64,000 bases of DNA from Kluyvera cryocrescens NBRC 102467 (GTDB lineage Bacteria > Pseudomonadota > Gammaproteobacteria > Enterobacterales > Enterobacteriaceae), in NCBI RefSeq assembly GCF_001571285.1, contig NZ_BCTM01000014.1:109104-173103 (forward strand), written 5' to 3'. The position numbers were made by a program, and so were the translations under genes. Each line of letters opens with the position of its first letter. The first letter of the stretch is position 1. Shown here one piece after another: positions 39,051 to 49,579 of this stretch. The notes beneath the pieces were generated by a model. The model saw only the letters and a program-made list of their open reading frames with translations, was not told where the DNA came from and searched no databases.

Positions 39051-39081
39051 AAAAAGCCCCGGGTCTCCGGGGCTTTTTTTC
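39051..39081. terminator. bidirectional terminator between maeB and hemF
   Basis: A 12-bp stem (AAAAAGCCCCGG/CCGGGGCTTTTT) with a GTCT loop and flanking A/T tracts lies 4 bp past the maeB stop. Confidence 0.9.
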
Positions 39082-39106
39082 TTTAGATCGCCGTGAGCGG
39101 CTTCGG

Positions 39107-40875
<1,769 letters not shown>

Positions 40876-41088
40876 TCCGGCCTGAGTTGTAAAAACAAGA
40901 ATCTATATGTTATATCGTATCGCGTATTCCCTTACGACTGCTCGTGATGAGAATTGTTTTACTTTTCATTTCAATACGTGTCTGTACCTTATTATGCCAT
41001 TTTTTTCACTGCGCCGCGTCAGATATTGGCTAATTCGACCGTTCGCGCCATAATCACTGTTTTTAAACCTGAAAAGGTGGTTAATACC

Positions 41089-41514
41089 ATGGAGATACGC
41101 GTTTTTCGCCAGGCAGATTTTGAAGAGGTCATCACTCTGTGGGAGCGATGCGATCTGCTGCGCCCATGGAATGATCCGGAAATGGATATCGAACGTAAGG
41201 TCAATCACGACGTTAGCCTATTCCTGGTGGCTGAGGTCAACGGTGAAGTGGTTGGCACGATTATGGGTGGCTACGATGGTCACCGCGGATCGGCTTATTA
41301 CCTTGGCGTACATCCGGAGTACCGGGGACGCGGTATTGCAAACGCGTTGCTCAATCGCCTGGAGAAAAAACTCATCGCCCGCGGCTGCCCTAAAATCCAG
41401 ATTATGGTGCGGGAAGAAAACGACGTGGTACTGGGTATGTATGAGCGCCTGGGTTACGAACACGCCGATGTGCAAAGTTTGGGTAAGCGTCTGATCGAAG
41501 ATGAAGAGTACTGA
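41089..41514 (+). CDS. ypeA: GNAT-family acetyltransferase YpeA
   Basis: A 141-residue protein nearly identical to E. coli YpeA. A longer reading from 40954 adds 45 residues without homology; the ATG at 41089 has AAAAGGTGG upstream and gives the family start [14 protein letters not shown]. The acetyl-CoA-binding motif is [17 protein letters not shown] (about residues 72-88). Protein-lysine acetyltransferase activity has been reported for the E. coli protein (PhyA/YpeA); natural targets are uncertain. Its 3' end overlaps yfeZ by 14 nt. Confidence 0.92.
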   Translation: MEIRVFRQADFEEVITLWERCDLLRPWNDPEMDIERKVNHDVSLFLVAEVNGEVVGTIMGGYDGHRGSAYYLGVHPEYRGRGIANALLNRLEKKLIARGCPKIQIMVREENDVVLGMYERLGYEHADVQSLGKRLIEDEEY

Positions 41515-41950
41515 TTTCTCGCCCGTTGATTTTGATGCACATGGCCGTCTGCGTTTGCCTTTCTTGTTCTGGTGTCTGCTGCTGTTACAGGCGCGAACAT
41601 GGGTGCTGTTTTTGCTGGCCGGAGCCTCACGGGATCAAGGGGATGTGCTGCTGAACCTGTTTTACCCCGACCATAGCCTGTTCTGGATAGGATTACTGCC
41701 CGGCGTTCCGGCGGTTTTCGCTTTCTTATTGAGCGGGAGACGCCATGTCTATCCCCGCGTCTGGCGTGTGCTACGGCCGGTACTGATTGTCGCGCAAGTG
41801 ATTTTGCTGTGCTGGCAGCCCTGGCTTTGGTTTAGCGAAGAGCCGCTTTCTGGTATTGGTTTGAGTCTCTTTTTACTGGATATTTTTGCGCTGTGGTGGC
41901 TGCTGACCAACCCGCGGCTGCGCGCTTGTTTCAATGAAGTCGCAGAATAA
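41501..41950 (+). CDS. yfeZ: inner-membrane protein YfeZ (DUF2919)
   Basis: A 149-residue membrane protein with four hydrophobic segments (about 18-40, 60-76, 88-106 and 112-134), close to E. coli YfeZ (151). No catalytic motif is seen and the function is unknown. Its start lies within the end of ypeA (14-nt overlap), so translation is coupled. yfeY follows 60 bp downstream. Confidence 0.9.
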   Translation: MKSTDFSPVDFDAHGRLRLPFLFWCLLLLQARTWVLFLLAGASRDQGDVLLNLFYPDHSLFWIGLLPGVPAVFAFLLSGRRHVYPRVWRVLRPVLIVAQVILLCWQPWLWFSEEPLSGIGLSLFLLDIFALWWLLTNPRLRACFNEVAE

Positions 41951-42010
41951 ACGGCACTTATTGGATTTATTGCACTCCAATAGGCCTGACTGACATAAAA
42001 GGAAGTATCA

Positions 42011-42586
42011 ATGAAATCGCTGCGTTTACTCGTGTGTGCTCTCCCGCTGGCTCTGACCGGCTGTTCAACGCTCTCTGCGGTCAACTGGTCCGCGGCCTAT
42101 CCGTGGAACTGGTTTGGTTCTTCTGCGGCCGTAAGCGAGCAGGGCGTAGGCGAGCTAACCGGATCAACCCCTTTGAATGAGCAAGCCATCAGTGATGCGT
42201 TGGGCGGTGATTATCGACTGCGCAGCGGCATGAAGGCCCAGAGTGGCGGCGTGGTTCACTATTTTGAAGCACTGCGCGGTGACAAGCTGGCGATGGTCAT
42301 CAACGGAGATGGCGGCACGGTGAACCGTATTGATGTGCTCGAGGATGATGTGGCGGCGGCCGGTGGCGTAAAAGTGGGCACGAAATTTAGCGATGTCTAC
42401 GACAAAGCCTTCGGCAATTGCCAGGCTGCTGTCGCCGATGAAAGCAACGTCGTGGAGTGCAAGGCCAAAGAAAGCACCCACATTAGCTACCAGTTCTCCG
42501 GAAACTGGCAGGGGCCGCAGGGCCTGATGCCGCCGGATGACACGCTGAAAAACTGGACGCTGTCGAAAATCATCTGGCAACGCTAA
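42011..42586 (+). CDS. yfeY: RpoE-regulated lipoprotein YfeY (DUF1131)
   Basis: A 191-residue lipoprotein. The signal peptide MKSLRLLVCALPLALTGC ends in a lipobox with Cys18. The mature DUF1131 domain (about 50-190) follows, with two further cysteines (NCQAAV and VVECKAK) that could pair. In E. coli it belongs to the sigma-E regulon; no clear sigma-E promoter was picked out here. Function unknown. A TGCCACGA hairpin downstream may end its transcript. Confidence 0.9.
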   Translation: MKSLRLLVCALPLALTGCSTLSAVNWSAAYPWNWFGSSAAVSEQGVGELTGSTPLNEQAISDALGGDYRLRSGMKAQSGGVVHYFEALRGDKLAMVINGDGGTVNRIDVLEDDVAAAGGVKVGTKFSDVYDKAFGNCQAAVADESNVVECKAKESTHISYQFSGNWQGPQGLMPPDDTLKNWTLSKIIWQR

Positions 42587-42645
42587 ATTTGACCGCGGTT
42601 ACCCTGGCTTGCTGAAAAGCGGGTACAATATGTGAGGTTTTTATA

Positions 42646-42670
42646 TGCCACGATGTCGTGGCATTTTATT
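42646..42670 (+). terminator. possible terminator between yfeY and yfeX
   Basis: A perfect 8-bp stem TGCCACGA/TCGTGGCA with a 2-nt gap is followed by TTTTATTT, 20 bp before yfeX. The very short loop makes efficiency uncertain. Confidence 0.4.
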
Positions 42671-42682
42671 TCAGGAGGAGCG

Positions 42683-43582
42683 ATGTCTCAGGTTCAGAGC
42701 GGCATTTTGCCGGAACATTGCCGCGCGGCGATTTGGATTGAAGCCAATGTCAAAGGGGACGTGAACGCCCTGCGTGCTGGCAGCAAAGTTTTTGCCGAAA
42801 AGCTGGCGGCGTTTCAGGATCAATTTCCGGATGCGCATTTAGGCGCGGTTGTTGCGTTTGGCCACAATACCTGGCGTGAGCTGAGCGGCGGCGTTGGCGC
42901 GCAAGAGCTGAAAGATTTTCCTCCGTATGGCAAAGGACTGGCGCCATCCACGCAGTTTGATGTGCTGATCCACATTCTCTCTTTGCGTCATGACGTTAAC
43001 TTCTCCGTGGCTCAGGCCGCGCTGGCCGCCTTTGGCGATGCGCTGGACGTGAAGGAAGAAGTACACGGTTTCCGTTGGGTAGAAGAACGCGATCTGAGCG
43101 GCTTCGTGGACGGCACCGAAAACCCGGCGGGTGAAGAAACGCGTCGTGAAGTCGCGGTGATCAAAGACGGCGTGGACGCGGGCGGCAGCTATGTTTTCGT
43201 GCAGCGCTGGGAGCATAACCTTAAGCAGTTGAACCGCATGAGCGTACCGGATCAGGAAATGATGATTGGCCGTACCAAAGAAGCCAACGAAGAGATTGAC
43301 GGCGACGATCGTCCGGAAACCTCGCACCTGACCCGCGTGGATCTGAAAGAAGACGGCAAAGGGCTGAAGATTGTTCGCCAGAGCCTGCCATACGGTACCG
43401 CAAGTGGCACGCACGGCCTGTACTTCTGCGCCTACTGCGCGCGTCTGCACAATATTGAACAGCAGTTGCTGAGCATGTTTGGTGATACTGACGGTAAACG
43501 TGATGCGATGCTGCGCTTTACCAAACCGGTGACCGGTGGCTATTACTTCGCGCCTTCGCTGGATAAGCTTGTCGCGCTGTAA
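42683..43582 (+). CDS. yfeX: dye-decolorizing (DyP-type) heme peroxidase YfeX
   Basis: Cytoplasmic heme peroxidase; in E. coli it oxidises porphyrinogens, and a deferrochelatase role has been debated. The ATG at 42683 with AGGAGGAG upstream gives 299 residues, the E. coli length; a start at 42632 would add 17 residues. The DyP GxxDG motif with its distal aspartate is in [10 protein letters not shown] (about residue 140) and the proximal heme histidine in [10 protein letters not shown] (about 215). hemF, another heme gene, is 3 kb away. Confidence 0.95.
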   Translation: MSQVQSGILPEHCRAAIWIEANVKGDVNALRAGSKVFAEKLAAFQDQFPDAHLGAVVAFGHNTWRELSGGVGAQELKDFPPYGKGLAPSTQFDVLIHILSLRHDVNFSVAQAALAAFGDALDVKEEVHGFRWVEERDLSGFVDGTENPAGEETRREVAVIKDGVDAGGSYVFVQRWEHNLKQLNRMSVPDQEMMIGRTKEANEEIDGDDRPETSHLTRVDLKEDGKGLKIVRQSLPYGTASGTHGLYFCAYCARLHNIEQQLLSMFGDTDGKRDAMLRFTKPVTGGYYFAPSLDKLVAL

Positions 43583-43595
43583 GGCTGAGCTTTCC

Positions 43596-43716
43596 CCCTC
43601 ACCCTAACCCTCTCCCCTCAGGGGAGAGGGGACCGTTTTACCTTGTCTGTCATAACGAGACTAGATGAAATGAGCTACTCCCCCTCTCCCTTCCAGGGAG
43701 AGGGCCGGGGTGAGGG
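43596..43716. repeat. composite palindromic repeat (BIME-like)
   Basis: Two hairpins, CCCTCTCCCC/GGGGAGAGGG (43608-43630) and CCCTCTCCC/GGGAGAGGG (43682-43704), are enclosed by outer arms CCCTCACCC (43596-43604) and GGGTGAGGG (43708-43716). The structure is a 121-bp nested palindrome of the kind repeated between genes in many enterobacteria. It starts just after yfeX and runs into the 3' end of the DUF559 gene. Confidence 0.8.
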
Positions 43717-44055
43717 TACAGACAACACCAATGCCTCCAGAATCGTCCCCAACACCGCGTCCTCATTCTCCATAAGCTCATTATTCCAGAATCGCAGACC
43801 CCGCCATCCTTGCAATGCCAGCCACGCCGTTCTTCGGGCATCATATCCAGCCCTTGCATCATGCTGCCCGCCGTCGAGCTCAATTGCGAGACGAACGCGA
43901 CAGCAGACAAAATCCAGAATATAAGGCCCTACCGGGAGCTGGCGGCGAAACTTAAAGCGTGCAAATCGCCGGTCACGAAGTAAGTACCATAACCGGCGCT
44001 CCTGCGGTGTGAGCTGGCGTCTTAGCTGCCGGGCGAAGTTAAATTTGCTTTCCAT
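43675..44055 (-). CDS. DUF559 endonuclease-like protein
   Basis: A 126-residue protein of the DUF559 family, related to Vsr-type PD-(D/E)XK nucleases. The nuclease-like core runs over residues 10-100: LTPQERRLWYLLRDRR, then FRRQLPVGPYILDFVC with Asp48, AIELDGGQHD with Glu59, Asp61 and His65, and GWRGLRFWNNEL. Function in the cell is unknown. The last 15 residues (SVPSPRPSPWKGEGE) are encoded by the palindromic repeat, not by family sequence, so the original C terminus was probably near residue 110. It is an insertion relative to K-12 and lies between yfeX and cysP. Confidence 0.8.
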   Translation of the reverse strand: MESKFNFARQLRRQLTPQERRLWYLLRDRRFARFKFRRQLPVGPYILDFVCCRVRLAIELDGGQHDARAGYDARRTAWLALQGWRGLRFWNNELMENEDAVLGTILEALVLSVPSPRPSPWKGEGE

Positions 44056-44145
44056 TTCGGCACGTTGCCATCGATAGTACCGGTTGTCTTAAGCGCGTTA
44101 ACGTCATGGAATCAGGCTTCAGAAAACCGCATTAACCCTAAAACT

Positions 44146-44244
44146 GTTCACTTAAGCAAAGCGATTAGGGGAAACGCCGGGATTTGGTTCCAGGGACGCC
44201 AAACCCGGTGGGCGCCCCGGGTATCTCAATCTTGAACTCACGGT
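44146..44244. repeat. dispersed ~100-bp repeat, copy A
   Basis: This shares long identical blocks with 63728-63829, including GTTCACTTAAGCAAAGCGAT at the left end and CGCCCCGGGTATCTCAATCT near the right. It contains the near-palindromic CGGGATTTGG...CCAAACCCGG core. It ends a few bases before the conserved cysP control region. Confidence 0.85.
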
Positions 44245-44250
44245 GTTAGC

Positions 44251-44340
44251 ATTAATTCCCTTATTCTCTTTTCAACTTCCAAATCACCAAACGGTATATA
44301 AAACCGTTACTCCTTTAGTACCCGTTATAAATACACTGAG
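44251..44340 (+). promoter_or_regulatory. cysP promoter and CysB-binding region
   Basis: The sequence follows the E. coli cysP upstream region closely, including the AACGGT-N7-ACCGTT palindrome at 44290-44308 within the zone where CysB binds, and TATAAA (44326-44331) as the probable -10. CysB with N-acetylserine activates this operon under sulfur limitation. Confidence 0.65.
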
Positions 44341-44372
44341 GCTTAGAAAGTCCTCATACTATAGGGTGCGCA

Positions 44373-45389
44373 ATGGCGATGAACTTACTGAAAAAAGGAT
44401 ACCTGACGCTCGCAGCTTCCGTGCTGTTGGTAGCACAGGCGCAGGCGACTGAGCTGCTGAACAGCTCTTATGACGTTTCCCGCGAGCTATTTGCCGCCCT
44501 GAATCCGGCGTTTGAACAACAATGGGCGAAAGACAACGGTGGCGACAAGCTGACCATCAAACAGTCTCACGCTGGTTCATCGAAGCAAGCGCTGGCGATT
44601 TTGCAGGGCTTAAAAGCAGACGTTGTAACTTATAACCAGGTGACCGATGTGCAGATCCTGCACGATAAAGGCAACCTGATTCCTGCCGATTGGCAGTCAC
44701 GTTTGCCCAATAACAGTTCGCCGTTTTACTCCACCATGGGGTTCCTGGTGCGTAAAGGTAACCCGAAAAATATCCACGACTGGAGCGACCTCGTACGTCC
44801 GGACGTGAAGCTGATTTTCCCAAACCCGAAAACCTCGGGCAACGCGCGTTATACCTATCTGGCGGCGTGGGGCGCGGCGGATAAAGCCGATGGCGGCGAT
44901 AAGGCGAAAACTCAGCAGTTTATGACCCAGTTCCTGAAAAACGTTGAAGTCTTTGACACCGGCGGCCGTGGAGCGACCACCACCTTTGCCGAGCGTGGTT
45001 TGGGTGATGTGCTGATTAGCTTTGAATCGGAAGTGAATAACATCCGCAAGCAATATGAAGCTCAGGGCTTTGAAGTTGTGATCCCAAAAACCAACATTCT
45101 GGCGGAGTTCCCGGTGGCATGGGTGGATAAAAATGTTAAGGCCAACGGCACGGAGAAGGCGGCGAAAGCCTATCTGAACTATCTCTACAGCCCGCAGGCG
45201 CAGACCATCATTACCGACTACTACTACCGTGTGAACAACCCACAGGTGATGGATAAGCTGAAGGATAAATTCCCGCAAACCGATCTGTTCCGCGTGGAAG
45301 ACAAGTTTGGTTCATGGCCTGAGGTCATGAAAACCCATTTCGCCAGCGGTGGTGAATTAGACAAGCTGTTAGCGGCGGGGCGTAAGTAA
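44373..45389 (+). CDS. cysP: thiosulfate/sulfate periplasmic binding protein
   Basis: Periplasmic receptor of the sulfate/thiosulfate ABC transporter. At 338 residues it equals E. coli CysP. A Sec signal peptide ends at AQA near residue 25, followed by [15 protein letters not shown]. Anion-site segments [29 protein letters not shown] and [16 protein letters not shown] are conserved. First gene of cysPUWAM; its stop overlaps the cysU start by one base. Confidence 0.97.
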   Translation: MAMNLLKKGYLTLAASVLLVAQAQATELLNSSYDVSRELFAALNPAFEQQWAKDNGGDKLTIKQSHAGSSKQALAILQGLKADVVTYNQVTDVQILHDKGNLIPADWQSRLPNNSSPFYSTMGFLVRKGNPKNIHDWSDLVRPDVKLIFPNPKTSGNARYTYLAAWGAADKADGGDKAKTQQFMTQFLKNVEVFDTGGRGATTTFAERGLGDVLISFESEVNNIRKQYEAQGFEVVIPKTNILAEFPVAWVDKNVKANGTEKAAKAYLNYLYSPQAQTIITDYYYRVNNPQVMDKLKDKFPQTDLFRVEDKFGSWPEVMKTHFASGGELDKLLAAGRK

Positions 45390-46222
45390 TGTTTGCAGTT
45401 TCTTCCAGACGCGTGCTGCCGGGCTTTACCCTGAGCCTCGGCACCAGTCTGCTGTTTGTCTGTTTGATTCTACTGCTGCCGCTAAGCGCGCTGGTTATGC
45501 AGTTGTCTGAAATGAGCTGGGCGCAGTACTGGGAAGTCATTACCAACCCGCAGGTGGTTGCCGCCTATAAGGTGACGCTGCTGTCGGCGTTTGTGGCTTC
45601 TATCTTTAATGGCGTATTTGGCCTACTGATGGCGTGGATCCTGACCCGTTATCGCTTCCCGGGTCGTACGCTGCTGGATGCGCTGATGGACTTGCCGTTT
45701 GCCCTGCCGACGGCGGTGGCAGGCCTGACGCTGGCGTCGCTGTTCTCGGTGAACGGTTTTTACGGCGAGTGGCTGGCGAAGTTTGATATTAAGGTGACCT
45801 ACACCTGGCTGGGTATTGCGGTGGCGATGGCCTTCACCAGCATTCCGTTTGTGGTTCGTACCGTACAACCGGTTCTGGAAGAGCTGGGCCCGGAGTACGA
45901 AGAAGCGGCGGAAACGCTGGGGGCGACGCGTTTGCAGAGCTTCCGCAAAGTGGTGCTGCCGGAGCTGTCCCCGGCGCTGCTGGCGGGCGTGGCGCTGTCG
46001 TTTACCCGCAGCCTTGGTGAATTTGGTGCGGTGATCTTCATCGCCGGTAACATCGCGTGGAAAACGGAAGTCACCTCACTGATGATTTTTGTCCGCTTGC
46101 AGGAGTTTGATTATCCCGCGGCGAGCGCGATTGCTTCGGTGATCCTCGCGGCATCTCTGCTGCTGCTGTTTTCTATCAATACCTTGCAAAGTCGCTTTGG
46201 TCGGCGCGTGGTAGGTCATTAA
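45389..46222 (+). CDS. cysU: sulfate/thiosulfate ABC transporter permease CysU (CysT)
   Basis: One of two inner-membrane permeases of the transporter: 277 residues with six hydrophobic segments. The EAA loop that contacts CysA is EEAAETLGATRLQSFRKVVLP (residues about 170-190). It overlaps cysP and cysW by single bases, so the operon is translationally coupled. Confidence 0.97.
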   Translation: MFAVSSRRVLPGFTLSLGTSLLFVCLILLLPLSALVMQLSEMSWAQYWEVITNPQVVAAYKVTLLSAFVASIFNGVFGLLMAWILTRYRFPGRTLLDALMDLPFALPTAVAGLTLASLFSVNGFYGEWLAKFDIKVTYTWLGIAVAMAFTSIPFVVRTVQPVLEELGPEYEEAAETLGATRLQSFRKVVLPELSPALLAGVALSFTRSLGEFGAVIFIAGNIAWKTEVTSLMIFVRLQEFDYPAASAIASVILAASLLLLFSINTLQSRFGRRVVGH

Positions 46223-47097
46223 TGGCGGAAGTGACTCAATTGAAGCGTTATGACGCACCCCGTTTTAACTGGGGTAAATGGTTTCTGATTGGCACCGGGA
46301 TGCTGGTTTCAGCCTTTATCCTGCTGGTGCCGATGATTTACATCTTCGTTCAGGCGTTTAGCAAGGGGCTGATGCCCGTACTGCAAAACCTGGCCGATCC
46401 GGACATGCTGCACGCCATTTGGCTGACGGTGATGATTGCCTTGATCACCGTACCGGTGAACCTGGTGTTTGGCGTGCTGCTGGCCTGGCTGGTGACGCGC
46501 TTTAACTTCCCGGGGCGCCAGTTGCTGCTGACGCTGTTGGATATCCCGTTTGCGGTTTCACCGGTTGTGGCCGGTCTGGTGTATCTGCTGTTTTATGGCT
46601 CCAACGGTCCGCTGGGCGGCTGGCTGGAAGCCAATAACCTGCAAATTATGTTTGCCTGGCCGGGCATGATTCTGGTCACCATCTTCGTGACCTGTCCATT
46701 TGTAGTACGTGAGCTGGTGCCGGTGATGCTAAGCCAGGGTAGCCAGGAAGACGAAGCGGCGATTTTGCTCGGCGCATCCGGCTGGCAGATGTTTAAACGC
46801 GTGACCCTGCCGAATATTCGCTGGGCGCTGCTGTACGGCGTGGTACTGACCAACGCCCGTGCGATTGGCGAGTTTGGCGCGGTATCGGTGGTATCCGGTT
46901 CGATTCGCGGTGAAACCTTATCGTTACCTTTACAGATTGAACTGCTGGAACAGGATTACAACACCGTCGGCTCCTTCACCGCGGCGGCGTTGCTGACGTT
47001 GATGGCAATTCTGACCTTATTTTTAAAGAGTGCGTTGCAGTGGCGTTTGCATAATCAGGAAAAACGCGCGCAACAGGAGGGAAATCATGAGCATTGA
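46222..47097 (+). CDS. cysW: sulfate/thiosulfate ABC transporter permease CysW
   Basis: Second permease of the complex: 291 residues, six hydrophobic segments, EAA loop [21 protein letters not shown] (about residues 177-197). A hydrophilic tail ([14 protein letters not shown]) is encoded partly inside the beginning of cysA, which overlaps by 11 nt. Confidence 0.97.
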   Translation: MAEVTQLKRYDAPRFNWGKWFLIGTGMLVSAFILLVPMIYIFVQAFSKGLMPVLQNLADPDMLHAIWLTVMIALITVPVNLVFGVLLAWLVTRFNFPGRQLLLTLLDIPFAVSPVVAGLVYLLFYGSNGPLGGWLEANNLQIMFAWPGMILVTIFVTCPFVVRELVPVMLSQGSQEDEAAILLGASGWQMFKRVTLPNIRWALLYGVVLTNARAIGEFGAVSVVSGSIRGETLSLPLQIELLEQDYNTVGSFTAAALLTLMAILTLFLKSALQWRLHNQEKRAQQEGNHEH

Positions 47098-48181
47098 GAT
47101 TGCCAATATTAAGAAGTCTTTTGGTCGCACCCAGGTGCTGAATGATATCTCTCTGGATATCCCTTCTGGCCAGATGGTGGCGCTGCTTGGGCCATCCGGT
47201 TCCGGTAAAACCACGTTGCTGCGGATTATCGCCGGGCTGGAACATCAGACCAGCGGGCATATTCGCTTCCAGGGCACCGACGTCAGTCGTCTGCACGCGC
47301 GCGATCGTAAAGTCGGCTTTGTGTTCCAGCACTATGCGCTGTTCCGTCATATGACAGTCTTCGACAACATCGCGTTTGGTCTGACCGTGCTGCCGCGTCG
47401 TGAGCGCCCGAATGCGGCGACCATTAAGGCCAAAGTCACCAAGCTGCTGGAGATGGTGCAATTGGCCCATTTAGCCGATCGCTACCCGGCCCAGCTTTCC
47501 GGTGGGCAGAAACAGCGCGTTGCGCTGGCTCGTGCGCTGGCGGTAGAGCCGCAGATTCTGCTGCTTGATGAGCCGTTTGGCGCACTGGATGCCCAGGTAC
47601 GTAAAGAACTTCGCCGCTGGCTGCGTCAGCTGCATGAAGAGCTGAAATTTACCAGCGTCTTCGTTACCCACGATCAGGAAGAGGCAATGGAAGTGGCCAA
47701 CCGCGTGGTGGTGATGAGTCAGGGCAATATCGAACAGGCCGATGAACCTGAACAGGTATGGCGTGAACCTGCAACCCGTTTTGTGCTGGAGTTTATGGGC
47801 GAAGTCAACCGTCTACAGGGCACCATTCGCGGCGGACAGTTCCACGTGGGCGCACACCGCTGGCCGTTAGGCTATACGCCGTCTTATCAGGGCCCGGTAG
47901 ATCTGTTCTTACGCCCATGGGAAGTTGACGTTAGCCGCCGTACTAGCCTCGATTCTCCGCTGCCTGTACAGGTTTTAGAAGCGAGCCCTAAAGGTCACTA
48001 CACCCAATTAGTTGTACAGCCACTGGGGTGGTACAACGATCCATTAACGGTAGTCATGCGCGGCGACGATACGCCTCTGCGCGGCGATCGCCTGTTTGTT
48101 GGTTTGCAGAACGCACGGCTGTATCACGGTGACGTACGTATTGAATCCCATGAGACGCTTGCTCTGGCTGAAACAGCCTGA
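47087..48181 (+). CDS. cysA: sulfate/thiosulfate ABC transporter ATPase CysA
   Basis: ATP-hydrolysing subunit on the cytoplasmic face. From the ATG at 47087, with AGGAGGG upstream, the product is 364 residues (E. coli 365); the ATG at 47030 only extends into cysW. Walker A is GPSGSGKTT, the Q loop QHYALF, the signature [15 protein letters not shown], Walker [13 protein letters not shown] and the H switch VTHDQEEA. The C-terminal regulatory TOBE-like domain follows from about residue 240. Confidence 0.97.
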   Translation: MSIEIANIKKSFGRTQVLNDISLDIPSGQMVALLGPSGSGKTTLLRIIAGLEHQTSGHIRFQGTDVSRLHARDRKVGFVFQHYALFRHMTVFDNIAFGLTVLPRRERPNAATIKAKVTKLLEMVQLAHLADRYPAQLSGGQKQRVALARALAVEPQILLLDEPFGALDAQVRKELRRWLRQLHEELKFTSVFVTHDQEEAMEVANRVVVMSQGNIEQADEPEQVWREPATRFVLEFMGEVNRLQGTIRGGQFHVGAHRWPLGYTPSYQGPVDLFLRPWEVDVSRRTSLDSPLPVQVLEASPKGHYTQLVVQPLGWYNDPLTVVMRGDDTPLRGDRLFVGLQNARLYHGDVRIESHETLALAETA

Positions 48182-48203
48182 TAGCTTAATTCTTATGTTT
48201 ATC

Positions 48204-48237
48204 GCCGGGTAAGCATTACGCGACCCGGCTTTTTTTC
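48204..48237 (+). terminator. terminator between cysA and cysM
   Basis: A 7-bp stem (GCCGGGT/ACCCGGC) with a 12-nt loop is followed by seven T's, 12 bp before the cysM start. It may reduce but not abolish cysM transcription. Confidence 0.75.
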
Positions 48238-48248
48238 GAGCAAAAAAC

Positions 48249-49160
48249 GTGAACACATTAGAACAAACCATTGGCAATACGCCGCTGGTTAAATTACAAC
48301 GTCTGGGGCCGGATAACGGCAGCGAAATCTGGGTGAAGCTCGAAGGCAACAACCCGGCGGGGTCGGTGAAAGATCGCGCCGCGCTGTCGATGATTGTTGA
48401 GGCGGAAAAACGCGGTGAAATTAAGCCGGGCGACGTGCTTATCGAGGCGACCAGCGGCAATACCGGAATTGCGCTGGCGATGATTGCTGCACTTAAAGGC
48501 TATCGGATGAAGCTACTGATGCCGGACAACATGAGCCAGGAACGTCGCGCCGCGATGCGTGCCTATGGCGCGGATTTGATTCTGGTAACCAAAGAGCAGG
48601 GAATGGAAGGGGCGCGTGATTTAGCGCTGGAGATGGCGCAGCGCGGCGAAGGTACGTTGCTGGATCAGTTCAATAACCCGGACAACCCCTACGCTCACTA
48701 CACCACTACTGGCCCTGAAATCTGGCAACAGACGGGCGGTCGGATTACCCATTTTGTCTCCAGTATGGGGACGACCGGCACCATTACCGGCGTTTCACGT
48801 TTTCTGCGCGAGCAGGACAAAACGGTCACGATCGTCGGTTTACAGCCGGAAGAGGGCAGCAGCATTCCAGGGATCCGTCGCTGGCCTGCAGAATATATGC
48901 CGGGAATTTTTAACGCTCAACTGGTTGATAGCGTGTTGGATATTCACCAGAACGATGCGGAGAATACCATGCGCGCGTTGGCGGTTCGGGAGGGGATTTT
49001 CTGCGGCGTCAGTTCTGGCGGTGCGGTTGCCGGCGCTCGACGGATTGCGGAACAAAACCCTGGCGCCGTGGTGGTAGCGATCATCTGCGATCGCGGCGAT
49101 CGCTACCTCTCCACCGGTGTGTTTGGTGAAGAACACTTTAGCCAGGGCGCAGGGATTTAA
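48249..49160 (+). CDS. cysM: cysteine synthase B
   Basis: PLP enzyme that makes cysteine from O-acetylserine and sulfide, or S-sulfocysteine from thiosulfate, which suits its place after the thiosulfate transporter. It starts with GTG at 48249, as in E. coli, and has 303 residues. The PLP lysine is Lys41 in NPAGSVKDRAA, and TSGNTGIAL and SMGTTGTITG bind substrate and cofactor phosphate. It ends overlapping the convergent NTF2-like gene by 4 nt. Confidence 0.97.
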   Translation: MNTLEQTIGNTPLVKLQRLGPDNGSEIWVKLEGNNPAGSVKDRAALSMIVEAEKRGEIKPGDVLIEATSGNTGIALAMIAALKGYRMKLLMPDNMSQERRAAMRAYGADLILVTKEQGMEGARDLALEMAQRGEGTLLDQFNNPDNPYAHYTTTGPEIWQQTGGRITHFVSSMGTTGTITGVSRFLREQDKTVTIVGLQPEEGSSIPGIRRWPAEYMPGIFNAQLVDSVLDIHQNDAENTMRALAVREGIFCGVSSGGAVAGARRIAEQNPGAVVVAIICDRGDRYLSTGVFGEEHFSQGAGI

Positions 49161-49564
49161 ACGTCCGGGCTATCCAGCAGGTCGGTGCCGTAGGAGTTAT
49201 CGACGGTACATAACCAACGGCCCGCTTGCTGGCGAAAGACGTAGGTTGCGCGACGCGTAACCTGCGTGGTTTCCCCTTCGGCCAGCGGAATATCGAGGCG
49301 GGTTTCCATAATCACCAGCGCGTTATCGCCCCCTTCGATAATCTCCATTCGCCCCTGCGTGACGACGAGCCGATGCTGGAAGTAATCCGCAATGGCGATA
49401 AAGGCTTTGCGAATGTTCTCTTTCCCGCGAACCACCATCCCCGGTTTGACCACCAGGGCGGCGTCCTCGGCGTAGTATTCCATCAGCGCCTCGTAGTCCT
49501 CTTGCGATATAGCGCGATCGCAGGCTTCAATAACGGCTTTTAACGATGATTCTGGCATAGGCAC
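49157..49564 (-). CDS. NTF2-like (SnoaL/DUF4440-type) protein
   Basis: A 135-residue protein with the cone-shaped NTF2-like fold pattern: N-terminal helix AVIEACDRAISQEDYEALMEYYAEDAAL (described as residues 9-36), then strands with VKPGMVVRGKENIRKAF and a C-terminal YVFRQQAGRWLCTVDNSYG. Such domains act as small hydrolases, isomerases or binding modules; no catalytic set is clear and the function is unknown. It sits 15 bp downstream of the amidotransferase gene on the same strand, so the two are probably one transcript. Not in this place in K-12. Confidence 0.75.
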   Translation of the reverse strand: MPMPESSLKAVIEACDRAISQEDYEALMEYYAEDAALVVKPGMVVRGKENIRKAFIAIADYFQHRLVVTQGRMEIIEGGDNALVIMETRLDIPLAEGETTQVTRRATYVFRQQAGRWLCTVDNSYGTDLLDSPDV

Positions 49565-49579
49565 CCCTCATTGTGCGGG

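Larger units (their letters stand above)
44056..44372 (+). other. intergenic region upstream of cysP
   Basis: No gene is seen. The region contains repeat copy A (44146-44244) and then the cysP promoter and CysB-binding region (about 44251-44340). The first 90 bp show nothing recognisable. Confidence 0.6.
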
